Below, in pieces: positions 1 to 6,033 of a stretch of DNA of 10,000 nucleotides. Positions within the stretch are counted from its first letter, which is position 1. The number at the start of each line of letters is the position of its first letter. Made by a program: the position numbers and the translations under genes. The notes beneath the pieces are model-generated. The model was not told the DNA's origin, made no database searches, and saw only the letters and a program-made list of their open reading frames with translations. Source of the DNA: Asticcacaulis sp. (lineage in GTDB: Bacteria; Pseudomonadota; Alphaproteobacteria; Caulobacterales; Caulobacteraceae); NCBI RefSeq assembly GCF_020217185.1, contig NZ_JAIWNX010000287.1, positions 1 to 10,000 on the forward strand. The letters run 5' to 3'.

Positions 1-377
1 ATGATCTCACGGTTGCAGTAGAACAGGCCGTTGAGATTGATGTCCATGACCTTCAGCCACGACTCGACCGGGAATTCCCAAACCGGCACGGTCGCGCCCG
101 TGATGCCCGCCGAAGCGACCAGAATGTCGATCTTGCCCAGGATTTCCGCGGACTTTTTGGCGGCCGCAGAGACTTCCTCCAGCTTGGAGACATCGAGCGC
201 CACAAAGCCAGCCGCGCCGATTTCCGTGGCGGTGGTTTCCAGCAGTTCGGCGTTCAGGTCCCACAGGACGACCTTGCCGCCCTCAGAGATGATGCGTTGA
301 GCGGCGGCCTTACCCAGGCCCCCGGCGGCACCGGTGATGACGGCGCAGCGATTATCGAAACGTCCAGCGTAGGTCAT
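1..377 (-). CDS. SDR-family dehydrogenase, probable 2-keto-3-deoxy-L-rhamnonate 4-dehydrogenase (C-terminus outside window)
   Basis: The first 125 residues of a short-chain dehydrogenase are present; the gene runs off the left edge, so the catalytic Tyr-Lys pair is not visible. The Rossmann glycine motif TGAAGGLG is at residues 15-22. The usual NNAG is replaced by ASAG at 88-91. Beta-strand 2 ends in an aspartate (VVLWD, D40), which in this family favours NAD over NADP. The ATG shares one base with the TAA stop of the upstream hydrolase gene (TAATG), and an AGGAGA ribosome site lies inside that gene's last codons, so the two are translationally coupled. In the non-phosphorylative rhamnose pathway the step just before the diketo-hydrolase is oxidation of 2-keto-3-deoxy-L-rhamnonate at C4 (LRA5-type), which fits this position. 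The specific substrate is inferred from context; the SDR family call is secure. Confidence 0.85.
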   Translation of the reverse strand, partial: MTYAGRFDNRCAVITGAAGGLGKAAAQRIISEGGKVVLWDLNAELLETTATEIGAAGFVALDVSKLEEVSAAAKKSAEILGKIDILVASAGITGATVPVWEFPVESWLKVMDINLNGLFYCNREI

Positions 378-1249
378 TAGCCGATGATCTCCTGATGGTC
401 GAGCGAGAAGGGCACAACGGTCTGGCGCTGTTCGCCGAGGCCGGTGATGCCGAGGTGCATGGTGTCGCCCGCATTGAGGTAGATCGGGTTGGGCTTCTTG
501 CCTTCGCCGACGCCCGGCGGCGTGCCGGTGATGACCAGATCGCCCGGTTGCAGGGTGATGAAGCGCGAAATGTAGCTGATGCAGTGGGCGACGTTGAAGA
601 TCAGGGTCTTCGTATTGCCGGTCTGCATACGCTCGCCATTGACGTTGAGGAACATGTCGAGATTGTGCACGTCGCCGATTTCTTCCGGCGTCACCAGCCA
701 CGGGCCGGTGGGGCAGAAGGTGTCGCAGCCCTTGCCCTTGACCCACTGCGTGCCGCGCTCCTTCTGGAAGGCGCGCTCGGAAATGTCGTTGACCAGCACA
801 TAGCCCGCGACGTGGCTGAGTGCGTCGGCTTCCTCGACATAGCGGCAGGTCTTGCCGATGATCAGGCCCAGTTCGACTTCCCAGTCCATCTTGGTCGCAT
901 CGCGCGGCTTCATCACCTCGTCATTGGGGCCGGTGAGCGAGGTCACGGCCTTGGTGAAGAAGATGGGTTCCGGCGGCACGGGCAGGTTCGATTCGGCGGC
1001 GTGGTCGGCATAGTTGAGGCCCACCGCGATGATCTTGCCGATCTTGTTGACCGGCACGCCATAACGCACGTCGCCTTCGACGACGGGCAGGGCCGAGACG
1101 TCGGTGGCCTTGAGGCCGGCCAGCTTCGACAGGCGCACCTCTTCGGGGGTGATGTCGGCCACGACCGACGACAGATCACGCAGTTTGCCGTCAGCGTCGA
1201 TCACGCCGGGCTTTTCCTGACCCTTGGGGCCAAAACGCACGAGTTTCAT
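377..1249 (-). CDS. Fumarylacetoacetate hydrolase family protein, probable 2,4-diketo-3-deoxy-L-rhamnonate hydrolase
   Basis: This 290-residue protein has a short N-terminal domain (about 1-70) and an FAH catalytic domain (about 72-285) that starts with IIAVGLNYADHAAE. The metal-binding acidic set of the family is present: E124 and E126 in DWEVELGLIIG and D155 in VLVNDISER. The conserved ITGTPPGVGEG loop is at about 240-250. Members of this length act on 2,4-diketo-3-deoxy sugar acids, splitting a C-C bond to give pyruvate plus lactate (LRA6-type for rhamnose; the fuconate counterpart is closely similar). The neighbouring rhamnonate dehydratase and L-rhamnose dehydrogenase make the rhamnose substrate the better reading. 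The ATG at 1249 is preceded by AGGAAAG at 5 bases spacing. It lies 107 bases after the dehydratase stop, in the same direction, with two hairpins between. Family certain, substrate inferred. Confidence 0.9.
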   Translation of the reverse strand: MKLVRFGPKGQEKPGVIDADGKLRDLSSVVADITPEEVRLSKLAGLKATDVSALPVVEGDVRYGVPVNKIGKIIAVGLNYADHAAESNLPVPPEPIFFTKAVTSLTGPNDEVMKPRDATKMDWEVELGLIIGKTCRYVEEADALSHVAGYVLVNDISERAFQKERGTQWVKGKGCDTFCPTGPWLVTPEEIGDVHNLDMFLNVNGERMQTGNTKTLIFNVAHCISYISRFITLQPGDLVITGTPPGVGEGKKPNPIYLNAGDTMHLGITGLGEQRQTVVPFSLDHQEIIG

Positions 1250-1272
1250 AAGGCTTTCCTCAAAAATAAAGC

Positions 1273-1309
1273 CAGATCAAAGCGACGAGCCGTCTCTAGC
1301 TTTGATCTG
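1273..1309 (-). other. Inverted repeat (hairpin) between dehydratase and hydrolase genes
   Basis: Perfect 11-base arms CAGATCAAAGC (1273-1283) and GCTTTGATCTG (1299-1309) enclose a 15-base loop. The loop holds a second small stem, GACG-AGC-CGTC (1284-1294). There is no clear T run on either side, so it is more likely an mRNA structure or repeat unit than an intrinsic terminator. It lies in the leader of the hydrolase gene, about 24 bases before its ATG. Confidence 0.6.
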
Positions 1310-1320
1310 ACGATATGGAC

Positions 1321-1349
1321 CACCCCTGAAGGCAAGGCCTTCAGGGGTG
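1321..1349 (-). terminator. Strong hairpin just after the rhamnonate dehydratase stop (attenuator or processing site)
   Basis: Perfect 13-base arms CACCCCTGAAGGC (1321-1333) and GCCTTCAGGGGTG (1337-1349) flank a 3-base loop. The stem begins 7 bases past the dehydratase stop codon. On the minus strand it is followed by GTCCATAT and not by a T tract, so it is not a textbook intrinsic terminator. It may instead stabilise or process the upstream message and lower expression of the two genes behind it. Confidence 0.45.
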
Positions 1350-1356
1350 AGTTTCA

Positions 1357-2553
1357 TCAATGTTCGTAGGGGCGATAGAGCTTCACTTCGGGGTTCAGGT
1401 CCACCCCGAAGCCCGGCTTATCAAGTGCGGTGACCTTCAGGCGGCCCTTTTCCGGGATCGGCTCATTGAGCAGTTGCGGATGGAACATCGGCGCCACGTG
1501 ATCGGCCTTCGGCGCCATCATCAGGAACTCGGCAAACGGCGAGTTGTGACGCGTAATGACGAAGTGATAGCTGTACACGGACGATCCGTGTGGCACGACC
1601 AGCGCGCCGTGCGCGTCAGCCAGGGCCGAGATCTTCAGAAGCTCGGTGACGCCACCGCACCAGCCCACATCCGGCTGGATAATGTCGCAGCAGCCCATTT
1701 CCAGCAGCATCTTGAAGCCCCAGCGCGTCGATTCGTGCTCACCCGTGGTGACCAGCATCCCGGCCGGGACGTTCTTCTTCAGTTGCTGATAGCCCCAGTA
1801 GTCGTCCGGATTGATGGCTTCTTCGATCCACTTCAGACCGTACTCGTGGCACTTGTGCGCCAGCTTGGTGGCGTAGTTGACGTCGAGCGCCATCCAGCAA
1901 TCGTACATCAGCCAGAAGTCTTCACCGACGCGCGAACGCATATCGGCGATCAGCTCGACATTCTTCTTCAGGCCTTCGTCGCCTTCGATGGGGCCGTGAT
2001 AGAGCGGCAGCTTGCCGCCGATAAAGCCCATCTCCTTGGCGAGGTCCGGGCGCGCGCCGGTCGCATAGAATTGCAGTTCGTCGCGCACCGCGCCGCCCAG
2101 CATATGATAGACCGGCTCCTGACGCAGCTTGCCCATCAGGTCCCACAGGGCCAGATCGACGCCGGAAATCGCATTTACGACAATCCCCTTGCGGCCATAG
2201 TATTGCGAGCCGAAATACATCTGATCCCAGATGCGCTCATATTCGAACGGGTTGCGGCCTTCGAGGAAGCGGGCAAAGTGCTTTTCGACCATATAGCAGG
2301 CGGGCTCGCCGCCGGTCGTCACCGCAAAACCGACCGTGCCGTCATCGGCTTCGATTTCAACGACCAGCGTGCCCAGCACATTGATGCCGAAGCTCTTGCG
2401 GCTTTGGCGATATTCCGGATAGCGCCCCATGGAGGTCGCAATGTGATTGTCGATCCAGTGGCCTTCGCCCTGATCGTGGTAATCGGCGCCGCCGCCGCCC
2501 TCGCCACCTTTAATGACGTATGCGCGCACCTGCTTGATCTTGGGGTAACCCAT
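1357..2553 (-). CDS. rhmD: L-rhamnonate dehydratase (enolase superfamily)
   Basis: A 398-residue member of the mandelate racemase branch of the enolase superfamily, about the length of known rhamnonate dehydratases. It removes water from L-rhamnonate to give 2-keto-3-deoxy-L-rhamnonate. The N-terminal capping domain covers about 1-130 and the barrel about 135-370. Metal ligands are D218 (LMYDCW), E244 (KWIEEA) and E272 (TTGEHE); the catalytic histidine is H322 ([12 protein letters not shown]), with D295 nearby ([11 protein letters not shown]). The barrel stretch from LYHGP to [11 protein letters not shown] matches what I know of RhmD rather than other acid-sugar dehydratases. The [12 protein letters not shown] start at 2553 is chosen over the longer reading from 2634, because the extra 27 residues have no family character and cover promoter-like DNA. 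It is the first gene of the minus-strand rhamnose operon. Confidence 0.93.
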   Translation of the reverse strand: MGYPKIKQVRAYVIKGGEGGGGADYHDQGEGHWIDNHIATSMGRYPEYRQSRKSFGINVLGTLVVEIEADDGTVGFAVTTGGEPACYMVEKHFARFLEGRNPFEYERIWDQMYFGSQYYGRKGIVVNAISGVDLALWDLMGKLRQEPVYHMLGGAVRDELQFYATGARPDLAKEMGFIGGKLPLYHGPIEGDEGLKKNVELIADMRSRVGEDFWLMYDCWMALDVNYATKLAHKCHEYGLKWIEEAINPDDYWGYQQLKKNVPAGMLVTTGEHESTRWGFKMLLEMGCCDIIQPDVGWCGGVTELLKISALADAHGALVVPHGSSVYSYHFVITRHNSPFAEFLMMAPKADHVAPMFHPQLLNEPIPEKGRLKVTALDKPGFGVDLNPEVKLYRPYEH

Positions 2554-2589
2554 AATAGAAGCCTTTTTAACCCTGCGTGTCGAATGCGG

Positions 2590-2606
2590 TTCCGGGAGGA
2601 CCGGAA
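2590..2606. promoter_or_regulatory. Candidate operator palindrome in the divergent rhamnose promoter region
   Basis: TTCCGG and CCGGAA arms are separated by GAGGA. It lies 37 bases upstream of the rhmD start, where a repressor could block the minus-strand operon. The IclR-type gene next door is the obvious candidate binder, but that link is inferred from position only. Confidence 0.35.
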
Positions 2607-2627
2607 ATGATCGGTTTGTGGTGAAAT

Positions 2628-2643
2628 TGCTCAATAATGAGCA
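2628..2643. promoter_or_regulatory. Candidate operator palindrome TGCTCA-N4-TGAGCA
   Basis: A perfect 6-base inverted repeat with a 4-base AATA-type centre (ATAA) lies in the AT-rich stretch between the divergent rhamnose units. It sits just upstream of the predicted plus-strand -35 box and about 75 bases ahead of rhmD, so it could serve both directions. Confidence 0.35.
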
Positions 2644-2652
2644 TAAATGCGA

Positions 2653-2681
2653 TTGCCAATCTATTTATTCCAATATATGAA
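2653..2681 (+). promoter_or_regulatory. Predicted sigma70-type promoter for the IclR stub and L-rhamnose dehydrogenase
   Basis: TTGCCA (2653-2658; five of six matches to TTGACA), a 17-base spacer, then TATGAA (2676-2681; four of six to TATAAT), in locally AT-rich DNA. Transcription would start near 2688. This argues against the ATG at 2637 as the start of the IclR-type gene and for one at 2718 or 2745. Confidence 0.4.
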
Positions 2682-2683
2682 AT

Positions 2684-2697
2684 TAAGCCAAGGCTTA
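2684..2697. promoter_or_regulatory. Candidate operator palindrome TAAGCC-AA-GGCTTA at the predicted start site
   Basis: Two perfect 6-base arms with a 2-base centre overlap the transcription start predicted from the promoter at 2653-2681. A protein bound here would block initiation of the plus-strand unit. It differs in sequence from the other two palindromes in the same spacer. Confidence 0.3.
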
Positions 2698-2744
2698 TCA
2701 AGCAAAAAACGTCAAGCGTGAACGCAGAAACGTCGAAACCGGGC

Positions 2745-3026
2745 ATGAACGCAAATCCGCCGACCACCGAACCCAAGCGCGACAAACCTGGCGGTAGCCA
2801 GACCCTTGTCCGTGGGTTGATGATCGTCGAGGCGGTGGCGTCGGGGCGGGGCAGTTTAAGCGAAATCGCCGAAACCGCGGGCCTTGCGCGTTCCACCGCC
2901 TATCGTCTGGCCTCGACCCTTGTCGAGCAGGGCTATCTCAGCGTGGCCCCGCGCGACGGCAGTGGTGGCGGCTACCGATTGGGGCCCAAATTTATTCGCC
3001 TGTCGCAGCAGGCAATACACCAATAG
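2745..3026 (+). pseudogene. Truncated IclR-family regulator: DNA-binding domain only
   Basis: The 93 residues from the ATG at 2745 hold a clear IclR-type winged helix-turn-helix: SQTLVRGLMIVEAV at about 18-31, LSEIAETAGLARSTAYRLASTL at about 38-59, and the wing GYRLGPKFIRL at about 76-86. IclR regulators are normally about 250 residues, with a C-terminal effector domain of about 170. Here a TAG stop ends the frame at the linker, and only 54 bases separate it from L-rhamnose dehydrogenase, so the effector domain is missing rather than shifted out of frame. Either it is the remnant of a deletion or it works as a ligand-independent DNA-binding protein. Start uncertain: GTG 2718 and ATG 2637 are also in frame, none with a strong ribosome site. 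Position between divergent rhamnose genes suggests it once was the local regulator. Confidence 0.7.
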
Positions 3027-3080
3027 ATGGAAGGAAACGGGGGGCGTTTCGCGCTTCCGGTCAGAGAGAAGAGACAAAAG

Positions 3081-3860
3081 ATGTTGCTCAAGGACAAGGT
3101 ATTGCTGGTCACCGGCGGCTCAAAAGGCATTGGTCGCGCTATTGCCATCGGGGCGGCGCGTCAGGGCGCGAAGGTGGGTATCAACTATGCGGGGGATGAA
3201 GCCGCCGCCGAATCAGCGGTGAAGGAAATCCGCGGTTTCGGGGGCGAAGCCTTTGCGCTGCGTGGCGACGTCGCTGACCCGGCTTCGGCGACGGCCTTTG
3301 TGGCGGCCGCGGTGGAGGCCTATGGCCGCGTCGATACCTTCGTCAACAATGCCGGCATCTGCCCCTTCCACGGCTTCCTCGACATGCCGGTCGATGTGGT
3401 GGACCGCACCATCAAGGTGAACCTGAACGGCGCATATTATATGTGTCAGGCCGCCGCCAACCAGATGGTCAAGCAGGGCAAGAAGGCCAACGGCTTCGCC
3501 GGGTCCATCGTCGCCGTCTCCTCCATCTCGGCACTGGTCGGCGGTGAGTTCCAGACGCACTACACGCCGACCAAGGCCGGTGTGCTGTCGCTGATGCAAT
3601 CGACCGCCATTGCGCTGGGTAAGCATGGCATCCGCTGCAACGCCGTTTTGCCCGGCACCATCCTGACCGACATTAACAAGGATGACCTGGCTGATGAGGC
3701 CAAGCGCAGCTACATGGAAGGCCGCATTCCGCTGGGCCGTCTGGGGCAACCCGAAGATCTTGCCGGGCCGGTCATCTTCCTCGCCTGCGAAGAACTGGCC
3801 GGATATGTGACAGGGGCGTCGCTTCTGGTCGATGGCGGGGCCTTCGTCAACCTGCAATAA
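3081..3860 (+). CDS. L-rhamnose 1-dehydrogenase (SDR family)
   Basis: A 259-residue classical short-chain dehydrogenase that oxidises L-rhamnose to L-rhamnono-1,4-lactone, first step of the non-phosphorylative pathway. TGGSKGIG (11-18) is the cofactor loop, NNAG is at 89-92, and the catalytic set is S148, Y161 and K165 (YTPTK). The segments NNAGICPFHGFLDMP, SSISALVGG and the ending VDGGAFVNLQ match the bacterial L-rhamnose dehydrogenase group as I know it, so the substrate call is stronger than for most SDRs. Beta-strand 2 ends in INYAGDE without an immediate acidic residue, so NADP use is possible. The start at 3081 (MLLKDKV) follows a GAGAGAAGAG purine tract and matches the family start; the in-frame ATG at 3027 would add 18 residues with no family character. 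A perfect palindromic terminator follows 11 bases after the stop. Confidence 0.9.
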   Translation: MLLKDKVLLVTGGSKGIGRAIAIGAARQGAKVGINYAGDEAAAESAVKEIRGFGGEAFALRGDVADPASATAFVAAAVEAYGRVDTFVNNAGICPFHGFLDMPVDVVDRTIKVNLNGAYYMCQAAANQMVKQGKKANGFAGSIVAVSSISALVGGEFQTHYTPTKAGVLSLMQSTAIALGKHGIRCNAVLPGTILTDINKDDLADEAKRSYMEGRIPLGRLGQPEDLAGPVIFLACEELAGYVTGASLLVDGGAFVNLQ

Positions 3861-3871
3861 AATCGTTGACA

Positions 3872-3903
3872 GAAAAGGAAGGAAACCGGTTTCCTTCCTT
3901 TTC
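3872..3903. terminator. Perfect 32-base palindrome, bidirectional terminator after L-rhamnose dehydrogenase
   Basis: The sequence reads identically on both strands, centred on CCGG at 3886-3889, with arms GAAAAGGAAGGAAACC and GGTTTCCTTCCTTTTC. It starts 11 bases past the dehydrogenase stop and ends in TTTTC followed by ATTTG, as expected of an intrinsic terminator, though the fold needs a few bases unpaired at the tip. Its core AAACCGGTTT also looks like a LacI-family operator, so a regulatory role for kduI downstream cannot be excluded. Confidence 0.6.
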
Positions 3904-3934
3904 ATTTGTCGCTATAGGAAGTCTCATTATGTGG

Positions 3935-3961
3935 CGAAGCATCCCGTAAACCGGGATTTCG
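3935..3961 (+). other. Hairpin in the kduI upstream region
   Basis: ATCCCG (3941-3946) pairs with CGGGAT (3952-3957) around TAAAC, and the outer CGAA (3935-3938) pairs with TTCG (3958-3961) with a GC bulge. It lies about 70 bases ahead of kduI and could be part of its 5' leader. Function unknown. Confidence 0.35.
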
Positions 3962-4029
3962 TCGCGCAGGGATGGAAAGCGCCGCGCCGTCGCGCCCGGG
4001 GCTGATTATAAAAAACCGGAGCTGCTGCC

Positions 4030-4893
4030 ATGTGCCAGACGTCTTTGTACGCCAAGATTTATCACGCCACCCATCCGGACATGATGGCCTATGCGGATAC
4101 GGATGATCTGCGTGACAAATACCTGATGCAGGGCCTGTTTGCCCCGGACTCGGTGGTCCTCAACTACACCCATTTCGAACGCTTTGTGGTCGGTGGCGTC
4201 GCCCCGGTGTCGCAGAGCGTGCGCCTGCCCGATCAGACCGAACCGGCTTCGGCCGCCGGTCACCCGTTCCTTGAGCGCCGCGAACTGGGCGTGATCAATG
4301 TCGGCGGTGGTGCTGGGGTGGTGACCGTCGATGGCGTCGCCTATGATCTCAGTCAAAAGGATGGCCTGTACATCCCGATGGGCACAAAGGATGTGGTCTT
4401 CGCGTCGAACGATGCGGCCAATCCGGCGCTCTATTACCTGACCTCAACGCCCGCCCATGCGCGCTATGAGACGGTCAAGATTTCGATAGATCAGGCCGTG
4501 CCGCTGGAGCGTGGTTCGCTGGAGCAATCGAACCAGCGCGTCATCTATCAGTATATCGTGCCGACCACGGCCAAATCGTGCCAGTTGCTGCTGGGCCTGA
4601 CCATTCTGGCCCCCGGCTCGGTGTGGAATACCATGCCGCCGCACCTGCACGACCGCCGCTCGGAGGTCTATTTCTACTTCAACCTCGGTGAAAACGACCG
4701 CGTCTTCCACTTCATGGGGCAGCCGGACGCCGCGCGCCATATCGTCATCCAGAACAACGAAGCCGTCGTCTCACCGCCGTGGTCGATCCATATGGGCGCG
4801 GGCACCTCGAACTACGCCTTCATCTGGGCCATGGGCGGCGAAAACCTCGACTATACCGACATGAAGGTGCTGGACATCTGTCAGCTCGCTTAG
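4030..4893 (+). CDS. kduI: 5-keto-4-deoxyuronate isomerase (4-deoxy-L-threo-5-hexosulose-uronate ketol-isomerase)
   Basis: A 287-residue cupin-type metal isomerase that converts 4-deoxy-L-threo-5-hexosulose uronate, formed from unsaturated galacturonate, to 3-deoxy-D-glycero-2,5-hexodiulosonate in cytosolic pectin breakdown. The metal site is intact: H205, H207 and E212 in [15 protein letters not shown] and H254 in SPPWSIHMG. These are offset by exactly nine from the E. coli KduI ligands (196, 198, 203, 245), and total length differs by the same nine, so the extra residues are N-terminal and the C-terminus is full length. [14 protein letters not shown] (about 81-94) is a further family signature. 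The ATG at 4030 follows CGGAG at about 8 bases. The gene stands alone after the palindromic terminator. Its TAG stop is also the first three bases of the intergenic repeat at 4891. Confidence 0.95.
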   Translation: MCQTSLYAKIYHATHPDMMAYADTDDLRDKYLMQGLFAPDSVVLNYTHFERFVVGGVAPVSQSVRLPDQTEPASAAGHPFLERRELGVINVGGGAGVVTVDGVAYDLSQKDGLYIPMGTKDVVFASNDAANPALYYLTSTPAHARYETVKISIDQAVPLERGSLEQSNQRVIYQYIVPTTAKSCQLLLGLTILAPGSVWNTMPPHLHDRRSEVYFYFNLGENDRVFHFMGQPDAARHIVIQNNEAVVSPPWSIHMGAGTSNYAFIWAMGGENLDYTDMKVLDICQLA

Positions 4894-4994
4894 AGCGCAT
4901 TTCGTTCATTCTGAATCGAAATGTCGCTCTAAGTTTTTGTTTTGTCGCGTTTTTTAACGCTCAACCGGTATCCACTTGAGCGAAAACGCTCTAG
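4891..4994. repeat. Caulobacterales-type intergenic repeat element with terminal inverted repeats
   Basis: Outer ends TAGAGCG (4891-4897) and CGCTCTA (4987-4993) are inverted repeats. Inside, AGAGCG-CATTTCG pairs with CGAAATG-T-CGCTCT (4892-4930), forming a first hairpin with one bulged base. A second hairpin uses CGCTCAA (4958-4964) and TTGAGCG (4976-4982), with a loop containing ACCGGTATCC. A T-rich stretch (4933-4956) joins them. The layout resembles short palindromic intergenic repeats I associate with Caulobacterales and Rhizobiales, often recognisable by AACCGGT followed by TCCACTT. No coding capacity. Its first bases double as the kduI stop codon. Confidence 0.65.
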
Positions 4995-4997
4995 TCT

Positions 4998-5027
4998 CAC
5001 CTCCCGATGCTGGTGCATCGAGAGGTG
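4998..5027. other. Long hairpin downstream of the repeat element
   Basis: Arms CACCTCCCGATGC (4998-5010) and GCATCGAGAGGTG (5015-5027) pair at 12 of 13 positions around the tetraloop TGGT. No T run follows at once, so it is not a typical intrinsic terminator. It begins 4 bases after the repeat at 4891-4994 and may belong to the same composite element. Confidence 0.5.
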
Positions 5028-5040
5028 GTTTCAGAACGGT

Positions 5041-5077
5041 CAAAAAATCTCTAGGGGCGGCCCGTCGAGATTTTTTG
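5041..5077. terminator. Inverted repeat with A and T tracts, possible bidirectional terminator between kduI and kduD
   Basis: CAAAAAATCTC (5041-5051) and GAGATTTTTTG (5067-5077) are perfect 11-base arms. The 15-base loop contains GGG and CCC that can extend the stem. A GC-containing stem top followed by T6 on either strand fits an intrinsic terminator, but the stem is AT-rich and it may simply be part of a repeat. Confidence 0.4.
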
Positions 5078-5091
5078 GCGTCTTAGTTTGG

Positions 5092-5106
5092 CGAGGCTCT
5101 GCCTCG
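5092..5106. other. Small hairpin CGAGGC-TCT-GCCTCG upstream of kduD
   Basis: A perfect 6-base stem with a 3-base loop, third in a row of inverted repeats between kduI and kduD, about 54 bases before the kduD start. It may lie in the kduD leader. No function can be assigned. Confidence 0.35.
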
Positions 5107-5159
5107 TGCTCCTCCGCTCTTGCTGAGTAGGGGGAAGGATTGAAAAAGGGAGATATTTC

Positions 5160-5915
5160 ATGAGCCATCCATTTGATCTGACCGGTAAGGTCGCGCTCGT
5201 CACCGGCGCCAATACGGGTCTGGGGCAGGGCATTGCGCTGGCCCTGGCCGAAGCCGGTGCAGACATCGCCGCCGTGGGCATCGTGCCTGCCGATGAAACC
5301 GGCGAGAAGGTCAAGGCGCTGGGCCGCAAGTTCGTCAATATCGACGCCAATCTCGGCACGCTGGAGCCCATCGAGCGCGTGGTGAAGACCGCGATCGACG
5401 AACTGGGCGGCCTGCACATCCTCGTTAACAATGCCGGTCTGATCCGTCGCGCCGACGCCGTGGACTTCTCGGAAAAAGACTGGGACGACGTGATGAACGT
5501 CAACATCAAGGGCGCCTTCTTCATGGCGCAGGCCGTGGGTCGTCACTTCATCGCTCAGGGCTATGGCAAGATCATCAATATCGCCTCGATGCTCTCCTTC
5601 CAGGGCGGTATCCGCGTCCCGTCCTATACCGCGTCGAAGTCCGGTATTGCCGGTATTACCCGTCTTCTGGCCAACGAATGGGCTGGCAAGGGTATTACCG
5701 TGAACGCCATCGCGCCGGGCTATATGGCGACCGACAACACCGCGCAACTGCGCGCCGATGCCGATCGCAACAAGGCCATCCTCGACCGCATTCCGGCGGG
5801 TCGCTGGGGTGAGCCGTCCGACCTCGGTGGGGCGGCCGTTTTCCTCGCCGCGCCGGCGTCGGACTATGTCAACGGCGCGATCATCCCGGTGGATGGCGGC
5901 TGGCTGGCGCGCTAA
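5160..5915 (+). CDS. kduD: 2-deoxy-D-gluconate 3-dehydrogenase / 2-dehydro-3-deoxy-D-gluconate 5-dehydrogenase
   Basis: A 251-residue classical SDR. KduD reduces 3-deoxy-D-glycero-2,5-hexodiulosonate, the KduI product, to 2-keto-3-deoxygluconate with NAD(P)H in the cytosol. The cofactor loop TGANTGLG is at 15-22, NNAG at 90-93, and the catalytic set is S143 (NIASMLSFQGG), Y156 and K160 (YTASK). The segments IKGAFFMAQAVGRHF, SMLSFQGGIRVPSYTASKSG and YMATDNT are typical of KduD. The ATG at 5160 follows AAGGGAGA at about 8 bases. It lies 266 bases after kduI in the same direction, with a repeat and several hairpins between, so separate transcription is likely. An intrinsic terminator follows 20 bases past the stop. 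It and the isomerase on the other strand converge. Confidence 0.92.
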   Translation: MSHPFDLTGKVALVTGANTGLGQGIALALAEAGADIAAVGIVPADETGEKVKALGRKFVNIDANLGTLEPIERVVKTAIDELGGLHILVNNAGLIRRADAVDFSEKDWDDVMNVNIKGAFFMAQAVGRHFIAQGYGKIINIASMLSFQGGIRVPSYTASKSGIAGITRLLANEWAGKGITVNAIAPGYMATDNTAQLRADADRNKAILDRIPAGRWGEPSDLGGAAVFLAAPASDYVNGAIIPVDGGWLAR

Positions 5916-5935
5916 GCGCTCTAATCCGATCAAAG

Positions 5936-5970
5936 AAAAACCCCTTCCGTGCAAACGGAAGGGGTTTTTT
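5936..5970 (+). terminator. Intrinsic terminator of kduD (bidirectional form)
   Basis: AAAAACCCCTTCCGT (5936-5950) pairs with ACGGAAGGGGTTTTT around the loop GCAA, followed by further T residues. The GC-rich stem core of ten pairs and the T7 tail make a strong intrinsic terminator. The A tract on the other side would let it act on the minus strand too. Confidence 0.85.
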
Positions 5971-6033
5971 TATATGCCGTGAAGTTTGGATTTTAAAGCG
6001 GAGCAATCTGAGAGGGAAACACTGTTCCTGCAA

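Noticed and set aside
395..1369. Plus-strand open frame of 324 codons opposite the FAH-family hydrolase gene
   Set aside because: It is antisense to a gene with clear family motifs and has the histidine- and arginine-rich composition typical of shadow frames in GC-rich DNA.
1360..2610. Plus-strand open frame of 416 codons opposite rhmD
   Set aside because: It lies fully antisense to an unmistakable rhamnonate dehydratase and shows no recognisable motif.
2554..2634. 27-residue N-terminal extension of rhmD
   Set aside because: The added residues have no family character and cover an operator-like palindrome and promoter-like [11 protein letters not shown] at 2553 fits the family start.
3027..3080. 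18-residue N-terminal extension of L-rhamnose dehydrogenase, or leftover IclR effector domain
   Set aside because: Family members begin at MLLKDK, and translation of these 54 bases in all three frames shows nothing IclR-like.
5040..5954. Minus-strand open frame of 304 codons opposite kduD
   Set aside because: Antisense to kduD and extending into the hairpin-rich spacer; no domain signature.
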